Assembly: GCA_024682555.1 (NCBI GenBank)
Contig: JAIKZD010000031.1
Span: 1-37,694 of the forward strand
Length of the DNA: 37,694 bases
DNA from: Lachnospiraceae bacterium
GTDB lineage: Bacteria; Bacillota; Clostridia; Lachnospirales; Lachnospiraceae
Direction of reading: 5' to 3'
Shown here: positions 16,559-26,518 of the stretch, piece after piece
How the letters are laid out: each line of letters begins with the position of its first letter
Position numbering within the stretch: position 1 is the stretch's first letter
Position numbers and translations under genes: made by a program
The notes under the pieces: model-generated
Seen by the model: the letters and a program-made list of their open reading frames with translations, nothing else
Databases searched by the model: none
What the model was told of the DNA's origin: nothing

Positions 16559-17533
16559 ATGATAGTTGCAAGAAGTCCCTTAAGGATATCTCTTGGAGGA
16601 GGCGGAACGGATCTTCCCTCCTATTATGAGGAAAGAGAAGGCTTTTTAATATCCGCAGCCATAGACAAATACGTATATATCACACTTCATCAGACCTTTG
16701 ACAGAGGGTATCTTTTAAAGTATTCAAAATTCGAAAAGGCTCAGGAGATAGATGAGATCGAGCATCCGATCATAAGAGAGGCTCTCAGGCTCCTTGACTG
16801 GAAGGATCCCCATATTGAGATATGTTCAATGGCCGATATCCCTGCCGGAACCGGACTCGGATCTTCGAGCAGTTTCACCACTGCGCTTTTGCGTGCCCTT
16901 CATACCATGCAGGGGAACATAGTCAGTACCAGGACCCTTGCGGAGGAAGCCTGCGAGATAGAGATGGTAAGGCTTAAGGAGCCAATAGGCAAGCAGGATC
17001 AGTATATCGCAGCATACGGCGGCATCACCTGCATGGATTTCCATAAAGACGGTTATGTATGGGTGGATCCTCTGCGCATCTCAAAGGAGACACTTTATAA
17101 TCTTGAGGACAATCTCTGCCTGTTTTTTACCGGTTTTTCCCGTTCTGCGGGCAGCATTCTGAAAGAGCAGGATGAAAAGAGCAAGAACCATAACGAAGAC
17201 ATGATAAAGAATCTTGATTATGTCAAGGAACTGGGGCTCAGGAGCCGGGATGCCTTTGAAAAGGGCGATCTTGACACCTTTGCCGATATCATGAATGTTC
17301 ATTGGGAATATAAGAAAAAAAGATCCGGCGGTATGAGCAATGCAAGGATAGATGAATGGTATGATCTTGCATTGAAAAACGGTGCTCTCGGCGGAAAGAT
17401 GATAGGCGCCGGCGGCGGCGGATTCTTAATGTTCTATGCAAAGGACAAGAGCCGTCTCAGAAGAGCACTTACTGAGGCCGGAATGGAAGAAGTCAGGTTC
17501 CGCTTTGAGATGGAGGGAGCCAAGGTATTATGA
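16559..17533 (+). CDS. hddA: D-glycero-D-manno-heptose 7-phosphate kinase-like GHMP kinase (HddA type)
   Basis: A GHMP-superfamily sugar kinase, probably phosphorylating heptose 7-phosphate at C1 to give the 1,7-bisphosphate. It has the N-terminal RSPLRISLGGGGTDLPSYY stretch characteristic of HddA and fucose-kinase relatives, the ATP-binding PAGTGLGSSSSF (95-106) and the C-terminal GAGGGGF motif. The 324-aa length fits HddA. AGGAGG sits before the ATG. Its stop overlaps the start of the fused nucleotidyltransferase/phosphatase gene (ATGA), implying coupled expression. The neighbours (GmhA-like, GmhB-like and HddC-like) make this the best assignment; direct proof of substrate is lacking. Confidence 0.88.
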   Translation: MIVARSPLRISLGGGGTDLPSYYEEREGFLISAAIDKYVYITLHQTFDRGYLLKYSKFEKAQEIDEIEHPIIREALRLLDWKDPHIEICSMADIPAGTGLGSSSSFTTALLRALHTMQGNIVSTRTLAEEACEIEMVRLKEPIGKQDQYIAAYGGITCMDFHKDGYVWVDPLRISKETLYNLEDNLCLFFTGFSRSAGSILKEQDEKSKNHNEDMIKNLDYVKELGLRSRDAFEKGDLDTFADIMNVHWEYKKKRSGGMSNARIDEWYDLALKNGALGGKMIGAGGGGFLMFYAKDKSRLRRALTEAGMEEVRFRFEMEGAKVL

Positions 17534-18861
17534 CGGATAACAGGCCATATACCGGTAATCTGAGCGATCTGCAGGTCGTTGTTTTGATGGGCGGTCTCGG
17601 AACGAGGCTTAAGGAATATACCGCGGCCTGTCCCAAATCCCTTGTGGATGTGGATGGTCATCCCTTCTTTGATTATGAACTGAGACTGCTAAAAGAGGCA
17701 GGCTTTAGGAAATTCCTCTTCCTCATCGGATACAAAGCCGATATGATCGAGGAATATTACGGTGACGGGAAGGATCAGGGAATAACCATAACCTACTGCT
17801 ATGACGGTGAGGAGCTTCTGGGAACGGGGGGAGCCATAAAGAGAGCTCTTGACCTTCTGGAAGAGGATTTCCTTGTAACCTACGGCGATTCCTTTATGGA
17901 TATCGACTATGAGGAGACCGTTTACAGATATTTTGCCGGGAAGGCCGCAGGATACAGGGCTTTGATGACCATCCTGAAAAACAATAACAGCTTTGACAAA
18001 AGCAATGTCATAGCAAAGGATGGAAAAATAGTCCTTTATGACAAAATGAACGTGGTCCCCGAAATGGAATATATCGATTACGGGGTCTGTGTTTACGAAA
18101 GAAGCCTGTTTGAAGAATACAGCGGGGACAGACGGTTTGATGTGGCCATAATCCAGAATGAGCTGAGTAAAAAGGGCAAACTGGCCGCCCACGAAGTCAC
18201 CAGGCGATTCTATGAGATAGGAAGTCCGAAAGCCCTCTCCGAATTTAAGGACTACGTAAATAAGAGATTTAATACAAAAAACAGGGCCGTCTTTCTTGAC
18301 AGGGACGGTGTCATCAATGAAATAGTGTACAATGAGGATACGGAGCAGCTGGATTCGCCCCAGAAAAAAGAGGAATTCAGGCTGCTGCCCAATGTTTTTG
18401 AGGCTCTTAAGATCTTTAAGGACAAGGGTTATCTCATCTTCATAGTCACCAACCAGCCCGGTGCCGCAAAGGGAAAATCGAGGCTTTCCGCTCTTTATGA
18501 CATAAATACGGCGTTTGTTAATGCCGCAAAGGATGAAGGCATAGATATAGAAGGGGTATACATGTGCCCCCATTATCCTAAGATGCAGCCGTATACAAAG
18601 GAAACCTTTCTTATAAAGGAATGTGACTGCAGAAAACCGAAACCGGGGCTTATCATGAGAGCCGTAAAAAAGTATAATATAGATACGGCTTCCTCATATA
18701 TGATCGGGGATTCCATCAGTGATATACTCGCGGGAAAGGCAGCAGGCACAAAGACGGTATTCATAGGGGATCTCAAATGTGATGCCTGCAAAAAACTTTG
18801 CGATAAAGAACCGGATCTTACGGCTGCCGACATCTTAAGGGCAGCAGAGGCCGTGGAATGA
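17530..18861 (+). CDS. Fused heptose 1-phosphate nucleotidyltransferase (HddC-like) and heptose 1,7-bisphosphatase (GmhB-like)
   Basis: A 443-aa two-domain protein. The N-terminal domain (about 12-240) is a sugar-1-phosphate nucleotidyltransferase with LMGGLGTRL (19-27), PKSL (35-38), GTGGA (98-102) and TYGDSF (117-122). The C-terminal domain (about 250-440) is a HAD-IIIA phosphatase of the GmhB type: DRDGV (257-261, nucleophile Asp257 and acid Asp259), TNQPG (307-311), a zinc site CPH..CDC (Cys346, His348, Cys365, Cys367) and GDSISD (393-398). It would remove the C7 phosphate and then attach the nucleotide, GDP by analogy with HddC. In the well-known Gram-positive pathway (Aneurinibacillus) these are separate proteins, so the fusion independently supports their linked function. 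Confidence 0.9.
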   Translation: MTDNRPYTGNLSDLQVVVLMGGLGTRLKEYTAACPKSLVDVDGHPFFDYELRLLKEAGFRKFLFLIGYKADMIEEYYGDGKDQGITITYCYDGEELLGTGGAIKRALDLLEEDFLVTYGDSFMDIDYEETVYRYFAGKAAGYRALMTILKNNNSFDKSNVIAKDGKIVLYDKMNVVPEMEYIDYGVCVYERSLFEEYSGDRRFDVAIIQNELSKKGKLAAHEVTRRFYEIGSPKALSEFKDYVNKRFNTKNRAVFLDRDGVINEIVYNEDTEQLDSPQKKEEFRLLPNVFEALKIFKDKGYLIFIVTNQPGAAKGKSRLSALYDINTAFVNAAKDEGIDIEGVYMCPHYPKMQPYTKETFLIKECDCRKPKPGLIMRAVKKYNIDTASSYMIGDSISDILAGKAAGTKTVFIGDLKCDACKKLCDKEPDLTAADILRAAEAVE

Positions 18862-18901
18862 GAGCCGGTTGACAGACAGAATATAAAACAGGAGGGAAGA
18901 A

Positions 18902-19459
18902 ATGGATAAGGATTACATCGACAGCTATCTGGAGGAAACAAAGAAGATAGTCGAAACCGTTGACAGGGAACAGATTAAGAAGGGAATAGAGATACTCAGG
19001 GAGACAAGAGATAAGGGCGGAAGGCTCTTTATCCTCGGTGTCGGCGGAAGTGCTGCAAATGCTTCGCATGCGGTGAATGATTTCCGAAAGATCGGAAAGA
19101 TCGAGACCTATGCTCCCACGGACAATGTTTCCGAGCTTACCGCAAGAACAAATGATGAAGGCTGGGAAACAACCTTTTCTGAGTGGCTTAAGACCTCAAG
19201 GATAAATGAGAAGGACACCATAATGGTATTCTCCGTCGGCGGCGGCAGTGAGACGACCTCCCTTAACATAGTAAATGCCCTTAAGCTTGGCAAGGAAAAC
19301 AACTCAAAGGTAATATCCATAGTATCAAGGACCGGAGGCTATTCGAAGGAGGTTTCGGATGCCTGTATCCTGATACCTGTGGTCAATGATAAAAGGATCA
19401 CTCCCCATGCCGAGGGCTGGCAGGGTGTTATCTGGCATCTGATGGTCAATGCACTTTAA
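18902..19459 (+). CDS. gmhA: Sedoheptulose 7-phosphate isomerase-like SIS protein (GmhA type)
   Basis: Converts sedoheptulose 7-phosphate to D-glycero-D-manno-heptose 7-phosphate, the first committed step of the pathway. The 185-aa length and single SIS domain match GmhA. GVGGSAANASH (46-56) and SVGGGSETTS (111-120) bind the sugar phosphate, and the C-terminal PHAEGWQGVIWH helix carries Gln and His residues that resemble the GmhA active site. AGGAGGG lies 8 bp before the start. It follows the fused hddC-gmhB gene by 40 bp. Other SIS isomerases (for example DiaA) are alternatives on domain grounds alone, but the surrounding kinase, phosphatase and nucleotidyltransferase argue for GmhA. Confidence 0.88.
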   Translation: MDKDYIDSYLEETKKIVETVDREQIKKGIEILRETRDKGGRLFILGVGGSAANASHAVNDFRKIGKIETYAPTDNVSELTARTNDEGWETTFSEWLKTSRINEKDTIMVFSVGGGSETTSLNIVNALKLGKENNSKVISIVSRTGGYSKEVSDACILIPVVNDKRITPHAEGWQGVIWHLMVNAL

Positions 19460-19553
19460 ATAAGATTTCGCTTATCCACGGTGCCATGGCGCGCAAAACC
19501 CGAAATACGGATTATGAGAGGAAATAATAAATAATAGAAAGGGTGGAAACGGT

Positions 19554-20273
19554 ATGAAATTTGAAGATCTGAAGGTAACGGTATATGCTGACGGTGCTGA
19601 CATCGAGGGCATGAAGGAAGAGTACAGGAAGGGATATGTAAAAGGTTTTACGACAAATCCCACACTCATGAAGAAGGCAGGGGTAAAGGATTATGTCAGC
19701 TTTGCAAAAGAAGCCCTGAAGGAGATCCCCGATCTTCCTCTTTCACTTGAGGTATTTGCGGATGATTTTGAAACAATGGAGAAAGAGGCAAGGGTGATAG
19801 CCGCTCTGGGTGATAATGTATTTGTAAAGATACCCATTACCAATTCAAAGGGAGAGTCTTCCATCCCCCTTATAAAGAAGCTTTCCGCTGACGGCCTTAA
19901 GCTCAATGTAACCGCCATCCTGACACTCGATCAGGTACGTGCTACCGTTGATGCATTTAAGGAAGGAACGCAGAATATCGTATCCGTATTTGCGGGAAGG
20001 ATCCTTGATACCGGTGTTGATGCGGTTCCCATCATGAAAGAGGCTACAAAGATCTGTCATGAAAAACCGGGCACCATGTCTCTCTGGGCAAGCTGCAGGG
20101 AAGTATATAACATCATCCAGGCCGATCAGTGCGGCACGGATATAATCACTGTTACCAATGCCATACTTGCAAAGCTTCCGAATCTCGGAAAAGATCTGAC
20201 ACAGCTGTCCTTAGAGACCGTAAGAATGTTTGTTAATGACGGAAAAACGCTGGGATTTTCGATCTTAAGCTGA
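19554..20273 (+). CDS. Transaldolase / fructose-6-phosphate aldolase family protein
   Basis: A class I aldolase of the small transaldolase family. TTNPTLM (33-39) and the Schiff-base lysine in FVKIPIT (Lys92) are present, with SVFAGRILDTG further on. At 239 aa it is slightly longer than the usual 215-220 aa TalC/FSA enzymes. Transaldolase chemistry interconverts sedoheptulose 7-phosphate with erythrose 4-phosphate and fructose 6-phosphate. Its place right after gmhA therefore suggests it feeds or regulates the substrate of the heptose pathway (inference). A 94-bp gap separates it from gmhA with no terminator, and a strong terminator follows it. Confidence 0.88.
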   Translation: MKFEDLKVTVYADGADIEGMKEEYRKGYVKGFTTNPTLMKKAGVKDYVSFAKEALKEIPDLPLSLEVFADDFETMEKEARVIAALGDNVFVKIPITNSKGESSIPLIKKLSADGLKLNVTAILTLDQVRATVDAFKEGTQNIVSVFAGRILDTGVDAVPIMKEATKICHEKPGTMSLWASCREVYNIIQADQCGTDIITVTNAILAKLPNLGKDLTQLSLETVRMFVNDGKTLGFSILS

Positions 20274-20350
20274 GAGTGCCGAAATTTAGGGCATTTCAGG
20301 AAATGAAATAGATATTTGCCGACACTTTTGCCGACAATAAAATGATTTTA

Positions 20351-20393
20351 AGGGTGTATCCGATCAGTTTTCGGATGCATCCTTTTTCTTTTT
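20351..20393 (+). terminator. Rho-independent terminator of the heptose cassette
   Basis: A 13-pair stem (20351-20363 with 20371-20383, two G-U pairs) with a 7-nt loop runs into TTTTTCTTTTT. It separates the cassette from the hrcA operon. Confidence 0.9.
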
Positions 20394-20430
20394 ACTACGG
20401 TTTAATCTTGCAAGGAAGATATTTTATGTG

Positions 20431-20459
20431 TTGACAGAATCGGAATGGGGTGATATTTT
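20431..20459 (+). promoter_or_regulatory. Housekeeping promoter of the hrcA-grpE-dnaK-dnaJ operon
   Basis: A perfect -35 TTGACA (20431-20436) and a -10 TATTTT (20454-20459) are separated by exactly 17 bp. The CIRCE operator begins 12 bp after the -10, so transcription starts just before or at the operator, as in other HrcA-controlled promoters. Confidence 0.85.
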
Positions 20460-20471
20460 ATTAGTTAGATG

Positions 20472-20498
20472 TTAGCACTCTTTCGAGATGAGTGCTAA
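20472..20498 (+). promoter_or_regulatory. CIRCE operator (HrcA binding site)
   Basis: A perfect inverted repeat TTAGCACTC-N9-GAGTGCTAA (20472-20480 and 20490-20498), identical to the CIRCE consensus. HrcA encoded directly downstream binds this site and represses the operon at normal temperature; GroEL availability normally sets HrcA activity. Confidence 0.98.
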
Positions 20499-20521
20499 CA
20501 ATTCGAAAAGGATGTGATCAG

Positions 20522-21559
20522 GTGGAACTGAGTGAGAGAAAAAAAGCTATCCTGTATGCGATCATAAAGACTTACCTGGAAACCGGCGAACCTGTGGGTT
20601 CAAGGACGATCTCCAAGTATTCGGATCTTAACTTAAGCTCCGCTACCATCAGGAATGAGATGTCCGACCTTGAGGATATGGGGTATATCATGCAGCCCCA
20701 CACTTCGGCCGGCCGTATTCCCTCGGACAAGGGCTACAGATTCTATGTGGACCGCCTGATGGAGGATAAGGAACGCGAAGTAAATGAGATGAAGGATATC
20801 CTCGTTGAAAAAGCGGACAAGATCGAAAGAGTCTTAAAGCAGATGGCAAAGTCTCTTTCAGCCAATACCAACTATGCCGCCATGATCTCCGCCCCGCAGT
20901 ATCACCGCAACAAGCTTAAATTCATACAGCTGTCGCGGATGTCGGACAAGCAGATAGTGGTCGTCATCGTGGTAGAGGGAAACATCATCAAGAATCATAT
21001 CCTGGATGTGGCTGAGCCCATTGACGATGAGACGATGCTTAAGCTCAACATAATGCTCAACACCTGCATGAACGGCCTTTCCATCGACGAGATCAACCTC
21101 GGGATGATAGCAAAGATGAAGGAACAGGCCGGTATTCACAGCCAGTTCATCTCGGACGTTGTGGATGCCGTTGCCGAGGCCATAAAGGGTGATGAGGATC
21201 TCGAGATATATACAAGCGGTGCGAACAACATCTTCAAATATCCGGAGCTTGCAGATAATGAGAAGGCAAGCGAGATAATAACCGCGTTTGAAGAAAAGAA
21301 ACAGCTGTCGGAGATCGTATATGATACCCTCTCAAACAGCGATGAGAACAGCAGGGGCATTCAGATATATATCGGTGAGGAATCCCCGGTAAAGAACATG
21401 AAGGATTGCAGCGTCGTGACCGCAACCTACGAGCTCGAGGAAGGCATGCAGGGAACGATAGGTATCATAGGTCCGAAGCGTATGGATTACGACAAGGTAG
21501 TGGATACCCTTAAATCCCTCACGAGCCAGCTTGATGAAATGTACCGGAGAAAAGAATAA
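20522..21559 (+). CDS. hrcA: Heat-inducible transcription repressor HrcA
   Basis: Repressor of class I heat-shock genes through CIRCE. The N-terminal winged helix is clear (LSERKKAILYAIIKTYLETGEPVGS, ATIRNEMSDLEDMG, then the HTSAGRIPSDKGYRFYVD stretch conserved in HrcA). A dimerisation core follows, with GEESPV and IGIIGPKRMDY near the C-terminus. I choose GTG 20522 because AAAAGGA lies 9 nt upstream; starting at the in-frame GTG inside the CIRCE repeat (20492) would put the operator in the coding region without a ribosome binding site. The product is 345 aa, the normal length. The gene is autoregulated by the CIRCE site. Confidence 0.97.
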   Translation: MELSERKKAILYAIIKTYLETGEPVGSRTISKYSDLNLSSATIRNEMSDLEDMGYIMQPHTSAGRIPSDKGYRFYVDRLMEDKEREVNEMKDILVEKADKIERVLKQMAKSLSANTNYAAMISAPQYHRNKLKFIQLSRMSDKQIVVVIVVEGNIIKNHILDVAEPIDDETMLKLNIMLNTCMNGLSIDEINLGMIAKMKEQAGIHSQFISDVVDAVAEAIKGDEDLEIYTSGANNIFKYPELADNEKASEIITAFEEKKQLSEIVYDTLSNSDENSRGIQIYIGEESPVKNMKDCSVVTATYELEEGMQGTIGIIGPKRMDYDKVVDTLKSLTSQLDEMYRRKE

Positions 21560-21583
21560 AACTCATGAAAGGAGCAGTTTGAT

Positions 21584-22309
21584 ATGTCTGACATCGATGA
21601 AGAGACATTAAATAAAGAAACAGGGGATACAGAGTCCGTAAAGGAAAGCGCGGACGGCACCGCCCCGGAGGATTTTGGAGAACAGACCGGAGAGTCTGAA
21701 AAAGCTTCGGAGGATGCAGGAAAGACTTCCGAAGAAAGCGTTGATGACATAGCTTCGGAGGATGCTCCGGGTGAAACGGATGATGCCGCAGCCGATACGG
21801 ATGACGGATCGGGTGATACAGATCAGAAAGAAGACAGAAAAAAATTCGGCAAGAAGAAAAAGGACAAAAAAGATAAAAAAGACGAACTGATCGAAGAATT
21901 AAACGACAGAGTAAAAAGGCAGATGGCCGAATTTGAAAACTTCAGAAAACGTACGGACAAGGAGAAATCCTCCATGTACGAGATGGGTGCAAGATCCGTG
22001 ATCGAAAAGATCCTTCCTGTCATAGACAATTTTGAAAGAGGTCTTGACACCGTATCCGAGGAAGACAAGCAGACCGGTTTCTGCGAGGGAATGAACAAGA
22101 TCTACAAGCAGCTGATAACGGAGCTTGAAAACCTGGGAGTAAAACCCATAGAGGCTCTGGGAAAGGAGTTTGATCCAAACCTTCATAACGCCGTGATGCA
22201 GATAGACAGTGAAGAATACGACAGCGGCATTGTAGGGCAGGAGCTGCAGAAGGGCTACATGTACAGAGACAGCGTTGTGCGTCACAGCATGGTAGCGGTA
22301 GTAAAGTAA
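21584..22309 (+). CDS. grpE: Nucleotide exchange factor GrpE
   Basis: GrpE releases ADP from DnaK and so resets its folding cycle. The conserved core begins at about residue 95 with the coiled-coil helix (LIEELNDRVKRQMAEFENFRKR) and ends in the beta domain (EFDPNLHNAVMQ, QKGYMYRDSVVRHSMVAV). The first 75 residues are an unusually long, acidic, Asp/Glu/Ser-rich disordered tail, followed by a Lys-rich block (about 83-95). GAAAGGAG precedes the ATG, 24 bp after hrcA. Confidence 0.97.
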   Translation: MSDIDEETLNKETGDTESVKESADGTAPEDFGEQTGESEKASEDAGKTSEESVDDIASEDAPGETDDAAADTDDGSGDTDQKEDRKKFGKKKKDKKDKKDELIEELNDRVKRQMAEFENFRKRTDKEKSSMYEMGARSVIEKILPVIDNFERGLDTVSEEDKQTGFCEGMNKIYKQLITELENLGVKPIEALGKEFDPNLHNAVMQIDSEEYDSGIVGQELQKGYMYRDSVVRHSMVAVVK

Positions 22310-22351
22310 AGGGCATAGTAAACGAAAGAAAACGTTGACTATAGATAACAG

Positions 22352-24316
<1,965 letters not shown>

Positions 24317-24327
24317 GGTAAAAAACA

Positions 24328-25497
24328 ATGGCAGAATCCAAGAGAGATTATTACGAGGTCCTCGGCGTAGATAAAAACGCCGATGATGCGGCCTTAAAAA
24401 AAGCATACAGGGTTCTTGCGAAAAAGTACCATCCGGATATGAATCCCGGAGATGCCGAAGCGGAAAAGAAGTTTAAAGAGGCATCCGAAGCATATGCCGT
24501 TTTATCCGACCCGGAAAAGAGAAGACAGTATGACCAGTTTGGTCATGCTGCCTTTGAAAACGGCGGTCCCGGCGGCTTCGGAGGCTTTGATTTCAACTCC
24601 ATGGATTTTTCGGATCTGTTCGGGGATATTTTCGGAGATATTTTCGGCGGCTCTTCAAGATCGAGAGGCAGATCCTATAACGGACCCATGAAGGGATCCA
24701 ATGTGCGGACCAGCGTCAGGATAACCTTTGAAGAGGCTGTTTTCGGATGCGAAAAGGAACTGGATCTGAACCTTAAGGAAACCTGCAAAACCTGTAACGG
24801 AACCGGTGCAAAGCCGGGATCCGCCATAGATACCTGCCAGAAATGCGGCGGAAAGGGCCAGGTGGTAAGGCAGACCCAGACTCTGTTCGGCATGATGCAG
24901 AATGTTCAGCCCTGTCCCGACTGCCGGGGTGAGGGAAAGATCATCAGAGATAAATGTACCTCCTGCCACGGAACCGGATATATCTCGGAGCGCAAGAAGA
25001 TCCAGGTATCCATACCTGCAGGTATAGACAACGGTCAGAGTGTCAGGATCAGGGAAAAAGGCGAGCCCGGACTTAACGGCGGACCAAGGGGAGATCTCCT
25101 TGTAGAAGTGATCGTTTCCAGACATCCGAAGTTTGTAAGGCAGGATATGAACATTTTCTCAAACGTCAACATATCCTATGCACAGGCCGCCCTTGGGGGA
25201 GAAGTACTGATAGATACCATAGACGGTATGGTATCCTATGATGTCAAGCCCGGAACCCAGACCGATACCAAGGTAAGGCTCAAGGGCAAGGGCGTTCCTT
25301 CCCTGCGTAATCCCCAGGTAAGGGGCGATCATTATATAACACTGACGGTTGTGGTTCCGACCCACCTAAGCAGCGAGGCCAAGGATCTCTTAAAGAGATT
25401 TGACGAGCTAACCGATAATTCACTTCATTCGGTGGCTAACTACAGGGACAAAAACAAGGACGGCAAGGATAAAAAGAAAAAGGGTCTGTTCAAATGA
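24328..25497 (+). CDS. dnaJ: Co-chaperone DnaJ (Hsp40)
   Basis: Delivers unfolded proteins to DnaK and stimulates its ATPase. The full type I order is present: J domain (about 6-70) with HPD at 35-37, a Gly/Phe-rich stretch (about 75-115), four zinc-finger repeats [24 protein letters not shown] and CTSCHGTG (about 150-215), then the C-terminal substrate-binding domain. The 389-aa length is typical and the tail is Lys-rich. It starts 11 bp after dnaK with only a weak AAGG-type site, so it is probably read by coupling with dnaK. Confidence 0.98.
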   Translation: MAESKRDYYEVLGVDKNADDAALKKAYRVLAKKYHPDMNPGDAEAEKKFKEASEAYAVLSDPEKRRQYDQFGHAAFENGGPGGFGGFDFNSMDFSDLFGDIFGDIFGGSSRSRGRSYNGPMKGSNVRTSVRITFEEAVFGCEKELDLNLKETCKTCNGTGAKPGSAIDTCQKCGGKGQVVRQTQTLFGMMQNVQPCPDCRGEGKIIRDKCTSCHGTGYISERKKIQVSIPAGIDNGQSVRIREKGEPGLNGGPRGDLLVEVIVSRHPKFVRQDMNIFSNVNISYAQAALGGEVLIDTIDGMVSYDVKPGTQTDTKVRLKGKGVPSLRNPQVRGDHYITLTVVVPTHLSSEAKDLLKRFDELTDNSLHSVANYRDKNKDGKDKKKKGLFK

Positions 25498-25530
25498 TCT
25501 TCCTGTTTAGATTATCCTCCGGCGCATTGA

Positions 25531-25566
25531 AAAAGGACACTGCATAGTGCGGTGTCCTTTTAATTT
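25531..25566. terminator. Bidirectional terminator between dnaJ and the convergent Lys/Ala-rich gene
   Basis: A perfect 10-bp stem AAAAGGACAC with its complement (25531-25540 and 25552-25561), followed by T-rich sequence. Because the stem is flanked by A-run and T-run it can stop transcription from both sides, fitting the convergent genes. Confidence 0.88.
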
Positions 25567-25609
25567 TACTTTTATCTGTTTCAGCAAACCGTCAGACTGT
25601 CTTCTCTGA

Positions 25610-26092
25610 TCAATCCTCAGATACTACGCCGAAGCCTTCAAGTCCGTCATAGGAATTCTTGCCGTTAACAACGGGATATCCCATTCCTTCTTCACAGTTA
25701 ACATATACGGTAACTTCCTTAACGGCATCCTTGTTTCCTGCTGCCTTGTAGGAAGCCTTAGCCTTCTTAACAAGGTCCTTAACAGAGATATCTTTTCCGT
25801 TGAACTGGAATACGATGTTCTCTTTAACGGTAACCTTCTTGGCTGCCTTCTTAGCGGGCTTCTTTGCAGGTGCTGCCTTCTTGGCGGGTTCTGCTTTCTT
25901 AGCAGGTGCTGCTGCCTTCTTGGCGGGAGCTGCTTTCTTTGCAGGAGCTGCCTTCTTAGCAGTTGCTGCCTTCTTGGCAGGTGCTGCTGCCTTCTTAACG
26001 GGCTCTGCCTTCTTGGCAGGTTCTGCCTTCTTAACCTCTACCTTTTTTGCTAAAGGCTTAACGGTAGCTGTTGGTTTCTTCTCTTCAGCCAT
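25610..26092 (-). CDS. Lys/Ala-rich histone-H1-like protein with C-terminal DUF6465-like domain
   Basis: A 160-aa protein in two parts. Residues 1 to about 90 are a low-complexity tail of repeated AKKA/PAKKAA units, very like eukaryotic H1 tails and bacterial AlgP/HU-extension tails that bind DNA. Residues about 92-160 form a small compact domain (FQFNGKDISVKDLVKKAK, EVTVYVNCEEGMGYPVVNG) that I recall as the clostridial DUF6465 family; this name needs a profile search. A nucleoid-associated or nucleic-acid-binding role is plausible but unproven. It has a very good promoter and AAAGGAG site, suggesting abundant expression. The repetitive DNA also creates a long hydrophobic antisense frame, which is spurious. 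Confidence 0.85.
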   Translation of the reverse strand: MAEEKKPTATVKPLAKKVEVKKAEPAKKAEPVKKAAAPAKKAATAKKAAPAKKAAPAKKAAAPAKKAEPAKKAAPAKKPAKKAAKKVTVKENIVFQFNGKDISVKDLVKKAKASYKAAGNKDAVKEVTVYVNCEEGMGYPVVNGKNSYDGLEGFGVVSED

Positions 26093-26157
26093 TTTTTACT
26101 CCTTTCAATACGCGCAAAATATATTGATTTTACTTGAATTTTATCTCTTATTCCGTA

Positions 26158-26186
26158 AATATATCCTAAATATGTAGGTTTGTCAA
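26158..26186 (-). promoter_or_regulatory. Promoter of the Lys/Ala-rich protein gene
   Basis: On the minus strand a perfect -35 TTGACA (26181-26186) and a -10 TATATT (26158-26163) are separated by 17 bp. The -10 lies about 65 bp before the start codon. Confidence 0.8.
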
Positions 26187-26518
26187 ATCCTGTTTGCCAT
26201 TTTCCCTTGATTTTACTCATTTTTGTACATTTTATATAGAATTTATCAGCTTAAAATCGAAATTCACAACGTTTTGCACGGCTGATTTTATCCCGTTTTA
26301 TTGGATTTCATGATAATCTTTTTTTTACCCGGAAAAATAATCCTTTACAGTGTTATAACGTCATTAATATGGATTTTCTTGATTTTTACCGAATATAAGT
26401 GTACCATGTATAAGAGTGTGTGCAGACGGTTCATGTCTGCCTGTGTATCGCGGATGTATGGGTTTTATCCCTTTGGATCTTATAGAAGATAAGTAGGAAA
26501 TTCAGGAGAGTTTTATAT
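26187..26518. other. AT-rich intergenic region between divergent genes
   Basis: No supportable gene. A 63-codon frame at 26301-26492 has no ribosome binding site and I reject it. The region is very AT-rich, and the right end holds a weak 6-bp hairpin (26422-26427 with 26435-26440). A possible promoter for the DUF3048 gene is TTTACC near 26386 with TATAAG about 18 bp later, but this is weak. Confidence 0.5.

Noticed and set aside
25800-26177. A hydrophobic Ala/Phe/Gly-rich frame on the + strand
   Set aside because: It is the antisense shadow of the Lys/Ala repeat gene; it has no ribosome binding site and starts inside the other gene.
26301-26492. A 63-codon frame in the AT-rich intergenic gap
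   Set aside because: No ribosome binding site, unusual composition and no recognisable feature; it lies in the promoter region of the DUF3048 gene.
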